A stretch of 64,000 nt of DNA from Octadecabacter dasysiphoniae (GTDB lineage Bacteria > Pseudomonadota > Alphaproteobacteria > Rhodobacterales > Rhodobacteraceae). Shown in pieces: positions 15,909-24,550 of this stretch; the stretch's first letter is position 1, and each line of letters opens with the position of its first letter. Under the pieces are notes generated by a model, which was not told the origin of the DNA, did not search any database, and worked only from the letters and a program-made list of their open reading frames with translations. A program made the position numbers and the translations under genes. The stretch is from positions 558,001 through 622,000 of the forward strand of contig NZ_JAKGAQ010000001.1 of NCBI RefSeq assembly GCF_021532615.1, written 5' to 3'.

Positions 15909-16745
15909 TCAACTGTTACCAGTTTTCCCCTTGGCGGATGCATGGGTGCCCCGTTTGGGTGGGGGGCGTTTGCCCTTAGCCGGTTTTCGCCCCATCGGTG
16001 CCTTGGGTGTTTCGCGCAGGCCCATCTGGTCGCGCACCACCCGTTGCTTTAATTCTTCCACCGCCCCGGGTTTCAACTGGCCAAGCTGGAAGGGACCATA
16101 GGAAATGCGCAAAAGGCGGTTCACGACCACACCTTGGGCTTCCATCAGGCGGCGGATTTCGCGGTTCTTGCCTTCGCGCAAACCCACCGTCAGCCAGGCG
16201 TTTGCGCCCTGTTGGCGGTCAAACTTGGCCTCAATCGGGGCGTAGCGGACACCGTCCACTTCGATGCCCGCGCGTAATTCATCCAGCTTTGCCTCTGAGA
16301 TGGAGCCTTTGATGCGCACGCGGTATCGCCGCAGCCACCCCGTGGCAGGCAATTCCATTGTGCGTTTCAGCTCACCATCGTTGGTCAGCAACAACAGACC
16401 TTCGGAATTGATATCAAGCCGCCCGACAGACATCACACGGGGCATGTCATCAGGAAGCTTGGAAAAGACCGTATCGCGGCCCTTTTCGTCACGCTCTGTC
16501 GTCACCAAACCGGCAGGCTTATGATACAGCCAGATGCGCGGCGGTTCGGGTTCGGCCAGGGGTTTGTTGTCTACCACGATGCGGTCACGATCGGTGACGT
16601 TCAACGCGGGTGACGTGATGATTTTGCCGTTCACCTGCACGCGGCCCGCTTCGATGATGGCTTCGGCACCACGGCGGCTGGCCACACCTGCGCGGGCCAG
16701 AACTTTGGCGATGCGGTCGCCGGACGGAGTTGTTTTATCGCTCAT
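15909..16745 (-). CDS. RluB/RsuA-family rRNA pseudouridine synthase
   Basis: 278 residues. An N-terminal S4 RNA-binding domain (DRIAKVLARAGVASRRGAEA through GRVQVNGKII) precedes the catalytic domain with the signature SVGRLDINSEGLLLLTNDG, whose Asp is the nucleophile. The C-terminal tail is strongly basic (MGRKPAKGKRPPPKRGTH), common in RluB-type enzymes and useful for rRNA binding. It should isomerise a uridine in 23S rRNA (RluB site) or a related position; which one cannot be told from sequence. It diverges from tadA, another RNA-modifying enzyme, across 78 bp. Confidence 0.9.
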   Translation of the reverse strand: MSDKTTPSGDRIAKVLARAGVASRRGAEAIIEAGRVQVNGKIITSPALNVTDRDRIVVDNKPLAEPEPPRIWLYHKPAGLVTTERDEKGRDTVFSKLPDDMPRVMSVGRLDINSEGLLLLTNDGELKRTMELPATGWLRRYRVRIKGSISEAKLDELRAGIEVDGVRYAPIEAKFDRQQGANAWLTVGLREGKNREIRRLMEAQGVVVNRLLRISYGPFQLGQLKPGAVEELKQRVVRDQMGLRETPKAPMGRKPAKGKRPPPKRGTHASAKGKTGNS

Positions 16746-16823
16746 GCCTTCCGCCTAATCGCTTGGGGGCCGCATCGCAAGCACAGCCCGCGCCTACTTG
16801 CCAAACATGGCCCCAATCGCGCA

Positions 16824-17288
16824 ATGAAGCGTATGACCTTTCGAACCCACATGGACGCCGCCTTGCAAGAGGCCAAATCCGCCGCCTCCCGCGGTGAGGT
16901 GCCTGTGGGGGCTGTTGTTGTGTCTGCATCAGGCGACGTGATTGCAACGGCCGGCAACCGCACGCGCGAATTGAACGATCCGACGGCCCATGCCGAAATC
17001 CTCGCTATTCGCGCGGCGTGCGACGTTTTGGGACAGGAACGGCTGACGGGGTATGATCTTTACGTGACGCTTGAACCTTGTCCGATGTGCGCCGCCGCGA
17101 TCAGCAATGCGCGCATTGCGCGGCTGTATTACGGCGCGTCTGATCCTAAATCCGGCGGCGTCGCGCAAGGTCCGGCTGTTTTCACCCATCCGCAATGCCA
17201 CCACGCGCCCGAGGTCTATGAAGGGTTGTCAGCGCAGGCCTCAGAAACGTTGATAAAGACGTTCTTTGCGCAAAAGCGGGGTGGGTAG
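16824..17288 (+). CDS. tadA: tRNA-specific adenosine deaminase TadA
   Basis: 154 residues. Zinc and catalytic motifs of the deaminase fold are complete: HAEILAIRAA (His ligand and catalytic Glu) and PCPMCAAAI (two Cys ligands). The N-terminal EVPVGAVVVS and the segment ARLYYGASDPKSGGV are standard for TadA. It converts A34 of tRNA-Arg to inosine. ATG 16824 gives MKRMTFRTHM; ATG 16833 in frame is an alternative start. The gene is divergent from the pseudouridine synthase gene and is followed by a short spacer before a ceramidase-like gene. Confidence 0.93.
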   Translation: MKRMTFRTHMDAALQEAKSAASRGEVPVGAVVVSASGDVIATAGNRTRELNDPTAHAEILAIRAACDVLGQERLTGYDLYVTLEPCPMCAAAISNARIARLYYGASDPKSGGVAQGPAVFTHPQCHHAPEVYEGLSAQASETLIKTFFAQKRGG

Positions 17289-17348
17289 GGCCGTGCGAAA
17301 TCAACTTGTGCTTCGGATTTTTTGCTCGAATTCAAAAGGTTCGGGTTG

Positions 17349-17996
17349 ATGGGCTGGTTTGAACAGATTGATGCCTATTGTGAACGCATCGATTTTTCGA
17401 TGTGGTCAGAGCCCGTTAACGCCGTAACAAATGCCGCGTTTTTGATTGCAGCAATCGTGATGTGGCGGCGCAGCAAGGGTTTGATCGGTGCGCGGGCGTT
17501 AACCATTGTCTTGTTCGCAATCGGCGTCGGCAGTGGCCTGTTTCATACGTTTGCCACCACGTGGGCCAGCACCGCAGACGTGTTTCCGATTGTTGTTTTC
17601 ATCTTGCTTTATCTGTTTTTGGTGCATGTGCACCTTATCCGTTGGCCTGTGTGGGCGGCCGCAATCGCGACGCTTGGGTTTGTGCCCTTTGCCATCGGGA
17701 TAACCGTGATATTTCAGGATGTTCCATTCTTCAGCATCTCCAGTTTTTACTGGTCGGTTCCGATCCTACTGGTTGTATATGCGCCGTTTATTGGCGGTAA
17801 AACCGCGCGCGGTTTTCTGATCGGGGCGGCACTTTTGGCCTTGTCCATCACCGTGCGTTCTTTGGATGTTGCGCTGTATGACGTCTGGCCGCTGGGCACG
17901 CATTTCGGCTGGCATATCCTTAACGCGGTGATGTTGGGCTTCATGATAGACGTTTACCGCCGCCACATGGTTGAAGCCCCTGCAATCCAAGGGTAA
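17349..17996 (+). CDS. ceramidase-like (CREST superfamily) seven-helix membrane protein
   Basis: About 215 residues from ATG 17349. A short N-terminus (MGWFEQIDAYCERIDFSMWSEP) is followed by PVNAVTNAAFLIAA and about seven hydrophobic helices. The pattern of a SEPxNxxTN-like start, GLFHTFATTWAS in helix 3, and LGTHFGWHILNA near the end gives the conserved Ser, His and Asp-type metal ligands of alkaline-ceramidase/CREST hydrolases. A bacterial member could act on ceramide-type or other membrane lipids, but substrate is unproven. It is a single gene; there is no other lipid gene nearby. Upstream TTG codons in frame give longer options that I consider less likely. Confidence 0.75.
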   Translation: MGWFEQIDAYCERIDFSMWSEPVNAVTNAAFLIAAIVMWRRSKGLIGARALTIVLFAIGVGSGLFHTFATTWASTADVFPIVVFILLYLFLVHVHLIRWPVWAAAIATLGFVPFAIGITVIFQDVPFFSISSFYWSVPILLVVYAPFIGGKTARGFLIGAALLALSITVRSLDVALYDVWPLGTHFGWHILNAVMLGFMIDVYRRHMVEAPAIQG

Positions 17997-18032
17997 AGCA
18001 ACCCAAAGCGATCACATCTACCGGAGACGCAC

Positions 18033-18320
18033 ATGTCCATCGATACAGATACCGCCCGCCGCGTGGCCAAGCTGGCACGCATTCAAGTGCCCGAGGCTGA
18101 TTTGCCGGAATTGGCCAATGAATTCAGCGCAATACTTGGTTTTATCGAGCAGCTGAACGAAGTTGATATCGAAGGCATTGAGCCGATGACATCCGTCACC
18201 CCGCAGCGCCTGAAGCGCCGGACCGACGTTGTGACCGATGGCAACCAGCCGCAAGCCGTGTTGAAAAACGCACCCGATGCCCGCGAAGGATTTTTCGCCG
18301 TTCCCAAGGTGGTTGAATAA
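18033..18320 (+). CDS. gatC: GatC, subunit C of Asp/Glu-tRNA amidotransferase
   Basis: 95 residues, standard length. Begins [17 protein letters not shown] and has the conserved [23 protein letters not shown] and C-terminal [13 protein letters not shown]. GatC tethers GatA and GatB in the amidotransferase that corrects Glu-tRNA-Gln or Asp-tRNA-Asn in bacteria lacking the direct synthetases. The TAA stop shares a base with the gatA ATG (18318-18322), giving translational coupling. gatB is not in this window, which is normal for alphaproteobacteria, where it is often unlinked. Confidence 0.96.
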   Translation: MSIDTDTARRVAKLARIQVPEADLPELANEFSAILGFIEQLNEVDIEGIEPMTSVTPQRLKRRTDVVTDGNQPQAVLKNAPDAREGFFAVPKVVE

Positions 18321-19798
18321 TGTCTGACCTGTCAAAAATGAAAATCTCCGAGGCGCGTGACGCCCTGAAAAAGGGGGATGTGACGTCTGTTGAACTGACG
18401 CAAGCCTGCCTGTCCGAGATCGAAAAAGCGGACGCTTTAGGGGCTTTCGTGCACAAGACGCCTGACCTTGCGCTAGACATGGCGAAGGCCGCTGACGCGA
18501 ATAAAAACGGCGGCGATTTGAACGGAATTCCGTTAGGGATCAAAGACTTGTTCTGCACCAAGGGTGTGCCGTCGCAGGCCGCATCCGGCATCCTTGAAGG
18601 GTTCAAACCGGAATATGAATCAACGGTGACCAGCCAATTGTTCGCGGACGGCGCGGTGATGTTGGGCAAGTTGAACATGGACGAATTTGCCATGGGATCG
18701 TCCAACGAAACGTCTGTTTACGGCAATGCTGTTAACCCTTGGAAGCGCGGAAATTCTGATGCCGCGTTGACGCCCGGTGGGTCTTCGGGTGGGTCTGCAT
18801 CTGCTGTGGCCGCTGATCTGTGCCTTGGCGCAACAGGAACCGATACCGGTGGTTCAATCCGCCAACCCGCGGCTTTTGTTGGCATAACCGGCATCAAGCC
18901 GACCTATGGGCGTGTATCGCGCTGGGGCATTGTGGCGTTTGCGTCATCGCTCGATCAGGCGGGCCCGATGACGAAAGATGTTCGTGACGCGGCCATTATG
19001 CTGAAGGCGATGTCGGGGCATGACCCCAAAGATTCCACGTCTGCCGACCTTGCGGTGCCGGATTTCGAAGCGGCGCTCACAGGTGACATTCGCGGCAAAG
19101 TCATTGGTATTCCGAAAGAATACCGCATGGACGGCATGCCCGAAGAAATTGCAAAGCTGTGGGAAGACGGCACCGCTATGCTGAAAGATGCGGGCGCTGA
19201 AATCCGCGACATCACCCTGCCGCACACCAAATACGCATTGCCCGCCTATTACGTGATCGCGCCTGCGGAAGCATCCAGTAACCTTGCGCGATATGACGGT
19301 GTGCGTTTTGGCCACCGTGCCAAGATCGATGCGGGCGACGGTATCACAGAGATGTACGAAAAAACCCGCGCAGAGGGCTTCGGTAACGAAGTGAAACGCC
19401 GCGTGATGATCGGGACTTATGTTCTAAGCGCCGGATTCTACGATGCTTATTACAACCGCGCCCGCAAAGTTCGTGCGCTGATCAAACGTGATTTCGAAAA
19501 CGTCTTTGATGATGGTGTTGATGCGATCCTGACGCCTGCAACGCCATCGTCGGCCTTTGAACTAGGGTCAATGGCGGATGCTGATCCGATCAAAATGTAC
19601 CTTAACGATGTGTTCACCGTGACGACGAACCTTGCGGGGCTTCCGGGCATTGCCGTGCCTGCTGGCGTTGACAAAGACGGTCTGCCCCTTGGGTTGCAGT
19701 TGATTGGCCGCCCGTGGGAAGAAGCGGATTTGCTGAATACTGCCTACGCTTTGGAACAATCGGCGCAATTTGTAGCAAAACCGAACCGTTGGTGGTAA
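18320..19798 (+). CDS. gatA: GatA, glutaminase subunit of Asp/Glu-tRNA amidotransferase
   Basis: 492 residues of the amidase-signature family. The catalytic Ser-cisSer-Lys triad is visible: [11 protein letters not shown] (Lys), [15 protein letters not shown] and [18 protein letters not shown]. The C-terminal half includes the GatA segment [19 protein letters not shown] and the end [13 protein letters not shown] with [17 protein letters not shown]. It releases ammonia from glutamine for transfer to misacylated tRNA on GatB. It is coupled to gatC. The gene ends 37 bp before a lipoprotein gene that appears to have its own ribosome site. Confidence 0.97.
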   Translation: MSDLSKMKISEARDALKKGDVTSVELTQACLSEIEKADALGAFVHKTPDLALDMAKAADANKNGGDLNGIPLGIKDLFCTKGVPSQAASGILEGFKPEYESTVTSQLFADGAVMLGKLNMDEFAMGSSNETSVYGNAVNPWKRGNSDAALTPGGSSGGSASAVAADLCLGATGTDTGGSIRQPAAFVGITGIKPTYGRVSRWGIVAFASSLDQAGPMTKDVRDAAIMLKAMSGHDPKDSTSADLAVPDFEAALTGDIRGKVIGIPKEYRMDGMPEEIAKLWEDGTAMLKDAGAEIRDITLPHTKYALPAYYVIAPAEASSNLARYDGVRFGHRAKIDAGDGITEMYEKTRAEGFGNEVKRRVMIGTYVLSAGFYDAYYNRARKVRALIKRDFENVFDDGVDAILTPATPSSAFELGSMADADPIKMYLNDVFTVTTNLAGLPGIAVPAGVDKDGLPLGLQLIGRPWEEADLLNTAYALEQSAQFVAKPNRWW

Positions 19799-19835
19799 AC
19801 CGCCTAACGACCAAAAACAGAGACTGAGTAAGCCC

Positions 19836-20513
19836 GTGAAAAAGATCGCAATTCTAGGTGTTAGCCTTCTGGCGCTGGCCGCCTGTACTCCGCAGGTGCC
19901 GGATAGTGGTGCCGGTGTCGGTTTTAACGACTACGCCGAATACGAACTTGAGCGCGCCCGCCGCGAAGCTGCGTTGCAGGGCGGCACGGCCCCGACGATC
20001 AGCGACAACGGCGCGATCCTTCCGCCCGCCGCTGGCATTTCCACGACGGAACTTGCCGCTGCGGGGATCAACACAACTGATGTGGTAGACACGCCGCAAA
20101 CCGCGCTGGCGTCCAACCCGGAAATTTCGGACGAGCAGAATTTCGCAGCCGTGGCGAGCCGCGAAAGCATTGAATCCGATGCCGAACGTCGTGCCCGTCA
20201 GGCGGCAGCCTATCAATTGATTGAGGCCACGGCGCTACCGGATCGTCCGGGCAATGCTGGCCCCAATATCGTGCAATATGCGCTGCAAGCCCCGAACAAT
20301 CGGGGTGAGGGCGTGTTTGACCGTTCGGGTTTGTCAACGGATGCACGGTTCCAGCGTAATTGTGCCAAGTATCGCACGCCCGATGATGCCCAGCGCGATT
20401 TTCTGACCCGTGGCGGCCCGTCGCGTGACCGCCTTGGCATTGACCCTGATGGTGATGGTTTTGCCTGTGGTTGGGATCCGCAAGCGTTCCGCACGATCGC
20501 TGCTGGCAACTGA
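19836..20513 (+). CDS. lipoprotein with C-terminal Excalibur-like calcium-binding motif
   Basis: 225 residues. The start MKKIAILGVSLLALAACTP is a signal peptide with lipobox LAAC. A low-complexity, Ala/Thr-rich middle follows. The last 50 residues read FQRNCAKYRTPDDAQRDFL, then LGIDPDGDGFACGWDP, a DxDxDG calcium-binding loop between two cysteines, as in Excalibur domains of extracellular and wall-associated proteins. It may anchor at the outer membrane and bind calcium. The next gene, an AmpD-type amidase, starts directly after its stop, so a shared role at the cell wall is possible but not shown. Confidence 0.75.
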   Translation: MKKIAILGVSLLALAACTPQVPDSGAGVGFNDYAEYELERARREAALQGGTAPTISDNGAILPPAAGISTTELAAAGINTTDVVDTPQTALASNPEISDEQNFAAVASRESIESDAERRARQAAAYQLIEATALPDRPGNAGPNIVQYALQAPNNRGEGVFDRSGLSTDARFQRNCAKYRTPDDAQRDFLTRGGPSRDRLGIDPDGDGFACGWDPQAFRTIAAGN

Positions 20514-21191
20514 TTGGCGCGATCGCCAAATTTTGGCCCGCGCCGCGATGGCGCTGTCCCTGACATCATCGTTTTGCACTATACTGCGATGCCGGACTGG
20601 CGCGCGGCCCGCGACTGGTTGTGCAATCCTGACGCACAGGTATCGGCCCATTATATCCTGTCGGAACAAGGGGATGTGGTGCAGTTGGTCGACGAAGATC
20701 AGCGCGCGTGGCATGCCGGGGCAGGGTCTTGGGGTGATATCACAGACGTCAATTCACGTTCCATCGGGATTGAGCTTAACAACGATGGATATTCGCCTTT
20801 TGCCGCGCCGTTGATGGATGGGTTAGAGCGGTTGTTGCCCCAGATAATGGACCGTTGGGCCATTCCAGCCCACCGTGTGATTGCCCATTCCGACCTCGCG
20901 CCGGGGCGCAAAATTGACCCCGGTGCGCGGTTTGATTGGGTGCGTTTGGCACGTGGCGGGATGGCTGTGGCGGCAGATCACAAGACCGCCGCGCCTTTGG
21001 ATGCTGATACATTTGCACGCGATCTGGTCACGATCGGTTACGTTGCTGATGTTGATCCCGATGTGGTGCTGCATGCCTTTCGTTTGCGCCACAGGCAGGG
21101 CCACCACGGCCCCCTTGATGGCGTCGATTGCGCACTCGCCGCTGATTTGGCGGAACGGTTCCCTATTGCGAAACATCGCCTCACCTCTTAA
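20514..21191 (+). CDS. AmpD-type N-acetylmuramoyl-L-alanine amidase
   Basis: 225 residues with an Amidase_2 (zinc amidase) domain. The zinc-site contexts are IVLHYTAM, VIAHSDLAPGRKIDPG and the conserved QVSAHYILSEQGDV. It begins with TTG 20514, the codon right after the upstream stop; the first residues MARSPNFGPRRDG match the start typical of this family and the first zinc His lies 19 residues in, so no later start works. There is no signal peptide, which suggests a cytoplasmic, AmpD-like role in recycling anhydro-muropeptides. The last third (about 160-225) resembles a short peptidoglycan-binding-like helical domain. Confidence 0.88.
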   Translation: MARSPNFGPRRDGAVPDIIVLHYTAMPDWRAARDWLCNPDAQVSAHYILSEQGDVVQLVDEDQRAWHAGAGSWGDITDVNSRSIGIELNNDGYSPFAAPLMDGLERLLPQIMDRWAIPAHRVIAHSDLAPGRKIDPGARFDWVRLARGGMAVAADHKTAAPLDADTFARDLVTIGYVADVDPDVVLHAFRLRHRQGHHGPLDGVDCALAADLAERFPIAKHRLTS

Positions 21192-21202
21192 CCCGATCCC
21201 AC

Positions 21203-21581
21203 GCGGAGGATTGGATGGCCGAGGTCAGCGCAAGTTGATCTAGGAAAGTCCGGACTCCATCAAGGCACGGTGCCGGGTAACGCCCGGGCAGGGCAACCTG
21301 ACGGACAGCGCCACAGAGAACAGACCGCCTGACTGGTTCAGGTAAGGGTGAAACGGTGGGGTAAAAGCCCACCGCGGCGGTGGCAACATCGCTGGCATGG
21401 CAAGCCCCACCGGGAGCAATGCCAAATAGGGGCCGCGTGTGGGGGGTAACTTCACAGGATCGTCTTGATCCGAGCAGGTCCGGGTTGGCAGCTAGAGGGT
21501 GTCTGGTAACAGGCACTTGAGATGAATGGTCATCGAACTGGGGCAACTCAGGGAACAAAATCCGGCTTATAGATCCTCCGC
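21203..21581 (+). ncRNA. rnpB: RNase P RNA (bacterial class A)
   Basis: The ends pair as P1: GCGGAGGAT at 21203 with ATCCTCCGC ending at 21581. In order I see the conserved segment GAGGAAAGTCCGGACT-like block (here ATCTAGGAAAGTCCGGACTC), CAGGGCAACCTGACGGACAG, the CCACAGAGAACAGACCGCC core, GGTAAGGGTGAAACGGTGGGGTAA, GAGCAATGCCAAATAGGGG, GGCAGCTAGAGG, and the 3' CGGCTTATAG. These are the universal catalytic-core blocks of RNase P RNA, which trims the 5' end of pre-tRNAs. It lies 11 bp after the amidase gene. The 3' boundary is set by the P1 pairing. Confidence 0.95.
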
Positions 21582-21609
21582 GTATTTCTGGACGAAGGTC
21601 CAGAAATAC
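21582..21609 (+). other. perfect 12-bp inverted repeat immediately 3' of RNase P RNA
   Basis: GTATTTCTGGAC at 21582-21593 and GTCCAGAAATAC at 21598-21609 pair perfectly around GAAG. It starts one base after P1 of RNase P RNA, so it may help define or protect the 3' end, but no T-run follows, so it is not a standard terminator. The GGAC-GAAG-GTCC core recurs in each 90-bp repeat downstream. Confidence 0.7.
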
Positions 21610-21797
21610 GGGTGGCAATGGCATAATTGGCGCAGCCAAATATGCAGCCACTCAGGCGTTAAGGCGCGCTGGCGTGTCCGGACGAATGTCCAGAAATACG
21701 GGTGGCAATGGCATAATTGGCGCAGCCAAATATGCAGCCACTCAGGCGTTAAGGCGTACTGGCGTGTCCGGACGAAGGTCCAGATATACGGGTGGCA
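21591..21797. repeat. 90-bp tandem direct repeats, each encoding a long hairpin
   Basis: Two full units (21591-21680 and 21681-21770) and the start of a third (21771-21797) repeat with only a few differences between copies. Within each unit a nested hairpin forms: GTGGC, GCATA and TTGGC on the left pair with GCCAA, TATGC and GCCAC on the right (21612-21651 and 21702-21741). A smaller GGAC/GTCC stem marks each unit boundary. The unit is a multiple of three, so a reading frame stays open through it, but base pairing explains the sequence better than coding. The rest of the span to 21932 shows nothing further except the ribosome site for the next gene. Confidence 0.8.
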
Positions 21798-21932
21798 AAG
21801 GGTGCGTCAAACATCTACCCCATATCCAGTCCGCGAAGCCGGACAGCGGCTGAGATCCGTTAGGACGAAGGCGCGCACCCTCTGTTGCAACCACCACCCT
21901 TGTCCCGCAAACTCTCAATCAAAGGAGCCCGC

Positions 21933-22964
21933 ATGACATATATCCCCGCCGATACCCGCTACGACACCATGCCCTACCGCCGCTGCGGCAAATCGGGCCT
22001 CAAACTCCCTGCGGTTTCCCTTGGCCTGTGGCACAACTTCGGCGGCGATACACCGCATGAGCTGAAACGCGACATGTGCCGCACTGCGTTTGATCACGGG
22101 ATCACGCATTTCGATTTGGCCAATAATTACGGCCCACCAGCGGGCAGCGCCGAGGAAGCATTCGGGGAAATCCTCGCAACGGATTTCAACGGGTATCGGG
22201 ATGAGCTGATTATCAGTTCGAAAGCCGGATATATGATGTGGCCCGGCCCTTACGGCGAAATGGGCAGCCGCAAATATCTGATTTCATCGTGCGATCAATC
22301 GCTGAAACGGATGGGCCTTGATTACGTCGACATTTTCTATTCGCATCGTTTTGACCCCGACACCCCGCTGGAAGAAACGATGGGCGCGCTTGATCATATC
22401 GTGCGATCTGGTCGCGCACTTTACGTCGGTATTTCGTCGTACAACTCTGAACGCACCCGCGAAGCTGTCGCAATCCTCAACGACCTTGGAACGCCCTGTG
22501 TTATTCACCAGCCAAGCTATAATATGCTGAACCGCTGGGTGGAACGTGATGGTCTGAAGGACACGTTGGATGATCTTGGGGTTGGGTCGATTGCGTTCAC
22601 TCCTTTGGCCCAAGGGCTTTTGACCAAGAAATATCTGGGTGGCATTCCTGAGGGCAGCCGCGCGACCAAAGACAGTTCATTGGACGCGGGCGTTATCACC
22701 GATGAGATGATCGCAGCGTTGAAGGGGCTGAATGGCATCGCCGAAGCCCGCGGGCAAACGCTGGCGCAGATGGCCATTGCGTGGGTGCTGCGCGACAACG
22801 GAATTACAACCGCTTTGATCGGTGCGTCGAAATCCAGCCAGATTGTTGATTGTGCGGGCGCTGCCCAGAACCTTGAATTTAGTGCGACAGAGCTGGCTGA
22901 GATTGACAAATTTGCCAGTGACAAAGGCCTGAACCTTTGGGCAACCTCGTCTGAGGAGGTCTAG
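21933..22964 (+). CDS. aldo/keto reductase (YghZ/L-glyceraldehyde 3-phosphate reductase type)
   Basis: 343 residues from ATG 21933, 9 nt after AAAGGAG. The catalytic tetrad contexts are FDLANNYGPPAGSAEE (Asp, Tyr), LIISSKAGYMMWPG (Lys) and FYSHRFDPDTPLEET (His). The NADPH-binding end ALIGASKSSQIVDCAGA is intact. YghZ-type enzymes share the LPAVSLGLWHNFGG start seen here and reduce L-glyceraldehyde 3-phosphate and methylglyoxal, so detoxification is likely. The natural substrate cannot be told from sequence. An extended upstream frame into the repeat region is not a credible N-terminus. Confidence 0.92.
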   Translation: MTYIPADTRYDTMPYRRCGKSGLKLPAVSLGLWHNFGGDTPHELKRDMCRTAFDHGITHFDLANNYGPPAGSAEEAFGEILATDFNGYRDELIISSKAGYMMWPGPYGEMGSRKYLISSCDQSLKRMGLDYVDIFYSHRFDPDTPLEETMGALDHIVRSGRALYVGISSYNSERTREAVAILNDLGTPCVIHQPSYNMLNRWVERDGLKDTLDDLGVGSIAFTPLAQGLLTKKYLGGIPEGSRATKDSSLDAGVITDEMIAALKGLNGIAEARGQTLAQMAIAWVLRDNGITTALIGASKSSQIVDCAGAAQNLEFSATELAEIDKFASDKGLNLWATSSEEV

Positions 22965-22978
22965 CGCGGCGATTGGTG

Positions 22979-23006
22979 TTGACTCGCGCCCACAACCCCT
23001 TAGAAG
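22979..23006 (+). promoter_or_regulatory. candidate sigma-70 promoter of rpmG
   Basis: TTGACT at 22979-22984 matches a -35 box and TAGAAG at 23001-23006 is a loose -10 with a 16-bp spacer. It lies between the reductase stop and the ribosomal protein gene. The -35 is convincing and the -10 is weak, so the exact start site is uncertain. Confidence 0.4.
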
Positions 23007-23063
23007 GCGGGTTCAATATGTATTCACGCGCCCGATTCAGCGGCGCGAAGTCGGAGAGAACCC

Positions 23064-23231
23064 ATGGCGAAGCCAACCACGATCAAAATCCGCCTGAACT
23101 CCACAGCAGGCACCGGCCACTTCTACGTGGCAAAGAAAAACGCGCGCACGATGACCGAGAAAATGGTCGTCAATAAGTATGACCCAGTGGTCCGCAAGCA
23201 CGTTGAGTACAAAGAAGGCAAGATCAAGTAA
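23064..23231 (+). CDS. rpmG: 50S ribosomal protein L33
   Basis: 55 residues, the usual L33 length: it starts [20 protein letters not shown], continues [20 protein letters not shown] and ends [13 protein letters not shown]. It is a small, basic component of the large ribosomal subunit near the E site. The four zinc cysteines of the C-plus form of L33 are absent, so this is the zinc-independent form. Ribosome site GGAGAG precedes ATG 23064, a promoter-like TTGACT lies about 80 bp upstream, and a strong terminator hairpin follows, so it is a single-gene unit. Confidence 0.96.
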   Translation: MAKPTTIKIRLNSTAGTGHFYVAKKNARTMTEKMVVNKYDPVVRKHVEYKEGKIK

Positions 23232-23255
23232 GATCAGCCTTTTGCAAGTTTCAAA

Positions 23256-23288
23256 GCGGGTCGCCCCAATCGGGCGGCCCGTTTTCGT
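23256..23288 (+). terminator. intrinsic terminator after rpmG
   Basis: GGGTCGCCC and GGGCGGCCC form a GC-rich stem around CAATC at 23258-23280, followed by GTTTTCGTTT. It lies 25 bp after the L33 stop and reads as an intrinsic terminator on the plus strand. It also overlaps the end of the convergent gene that stops at 23292. Confidence 0.8.
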
Positions 23289-23291
23289 TTG

Positions 23292-23879
23292 CTATAGTGT
23301 CAGCGGGGCAGGGCGCGCCCACAGGGACAGGGTGCTTGACGTCGCAACGGCCAACGTGCGGCCCGTCCACGAAAAGCCCAGCGCACGGATTTCTTCGCTG
23401 CCACGGTCCAACATATAAAATGTCGGGTCTTTCGCGTAACTTTCCCATTTAGGATCAAGGAAATGAATGGACGCGTTCAGCGGATGTAAAATGCTCGCCC
23501 CGCGCAGTGCCTCAACCGACCAGCCGTCATCAGTTACGGTGCGCAGGCCGCCACCATATAGCCCTGCCATGTCGAACCGTTCATCTGCCGGATGGTCTAG
23601 CCGCGTTCCCTTGAGCGCGGACACATCAAGGCCGTCGTCGTCGCGGTTGCGATAAAGAATGTCACCAGTGGTTCCGGCAATCACGCTTTGACCATTAGCC
23701 GACGTGACAAGCAGTGTGTCGCTGGCACGATCAAACCCGATGGCTGTCAGGCCCCCGACAGCCATCACGGTGATCTGGTGCCACGGGCCTGCGTGTTCCG
23801 CCACCTCGGCCGTCGCCAAGGCCGCGTCAACCGGATCGCCCGTCCCACCTGCCCCAAACAGGGATTGCATCACTTTCAC
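23292..23879 (-). CDS. conserved hypothetical protein, beta-strand-rich
   Basis: 195 residues from a GTG at 23877-23879 (ATG at 23870 is a shorter alternative). No catalytic motif is recognised. The sequence alternates short strands and turns (AGPWHQITVMAVGGLTAIGFD, DTLLVTSANGQSVIAGT, GILHPLNASIHFLDPKW, RALGFSWTGRTLAVATSSTLSLW), which would fit WD- or YVTN-like propeller blades, but there are too few for a full propeller. It has no signal peptide. It converges with rpmG. I know of no function, and homologues are expected mainly in Rhodobacterales. Confidence 0.7.
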   Translation of the reverse strand: MKVMQSLFGAGGTGDPVDAALATAEVAEHAGPWHQITVMAVGGLTAIGFDRASDTLLVTSANGQSVIAGTTGDILYRNRDDDGLDVSALKGTRLDHPADERFDMAGLYGGGLRTVTDDGWSVEALRGASILHPLNASIHFLDPKWESYAKDPTFYMLDRGSEEIRALGFSWTGRTLAVATSSTLSLWARPAPLTL

Positions 23880-23972
23880 GCGCCGCGCCTTATGTTGTCA
23901 TTGCCTAACATTGCCCGGAATGCGGGCTATGTTCCTGACCACGCTACCCGAAACAACAAGGACCGCGACACG

Positions 23973-24467
23973 ATGTTCACCCTGCGCGCCGCCACCAAGC
24001 AAGATATCGCCGCTGTTGATGCCCTGTTGGCGCGGGCTTATCCAAGATTGCTGAAGCCCGATTATCCGCCCTCGACGCTTGTTTTGGCCCTGCCAAAGAT
24101 CAGCCGCGCCCAGCCAGAGCTGGTGACCTGCGGCACGTATTTTCTTGTGGAAGAAGATGGCGTTTTGCTGGGGGCGGGCGGCTGGACTGCAACGGCACCG
24201 GGCAAGGGCAGTCTGACCCGTGGTGTGGGGCATATCCGTCATGTTGTGACCGATGATCGTGTAACACGTCGCGGTGTCGGACGTGCCCTGCTGACCCACA
24301 TCGCAGCGGATGCAAAGGCCCAAGGGTTGCGCCGCCTGCATTGTTATTCGACCCTGACCGCCGCCCCGTTTTACGGCGCAATGGAATTCGACACTTTAGG
24401 GCCGATCACCATCCCCCTTGGCCCGGGCATTGATTTCCCCGCCATTGAAATGGAGCGCCATCTGTAG
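23973..24467 (+). CDS. GNAT-family N-acetyltransferase
   Basis: 164 residues from ATG 23973, preceded by AAGGA. The acyl-CoA-binding core is HIRHVVTDDRVTRRGVGRALL, with the R-R-G-V-G-R/A loop of motif A, and the C-terminal half has GLRRLHCYSTLTAAPFYGAMEF, the usual beta-bulge and exit. Substrate unknown. A longer frame from 23688 overlaps the divergent hypothetical gene and is not needed. The gene ends just before a bidirectional terminator shared with the convergent Bax-inhibitor gene. Confidence 0.85.
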   Translation: MFTLRAATKQDIAAVDALLARAYPRLLKPDYPPSTLVLALPKISRAQPELVTCGTYFLVEEDGVLLGAGGWTATAPGKGSLTRGVGHIRHVVTDDRVTRRGVGRALLTHIAADAKAQGLRRLHCYSTLTAAPFYGAMEFDTLGPITIPLGPGIDFPAIEMERHL

Positions 24468-24492
24468 GCCGTCATTTATATGTCGCGCACGA

Positions 24493-24528
24493 AAAAGGCC
24501 GCCCCGGTTTGCACTGGGGCGGCCTTTC
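24493..24528. terminator. bidirectional terminator between GNAT gene and Bax-inhibitor-1 gene
   Basis: AAAGGCCGCCCC and GGGGCGGCCTTT form a perfect 12-bp stem around a 10-nt loop, with A-run on one side and TTTC on the other. It lies between convergent genes and can end both transcripts. Confidence 0.85.
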
Positions 24529-24550
24529 AAATGTTATTTCCGAAGATCGA

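Noticed and set aside
21591..21797. CRISPR array
   Set aside because: The units are 90 bp, contiguous and nearly identical throughout, with no unique spacers and no cas genes.
21526..21936. 136-residue ORF through the rnpB 3' end and the 90-bp repeats
   Set aside because: It starts inside RNase P RNA and stays open only because the repeat unit is a multiple of three. The repeats are better explained by their internal pairing.
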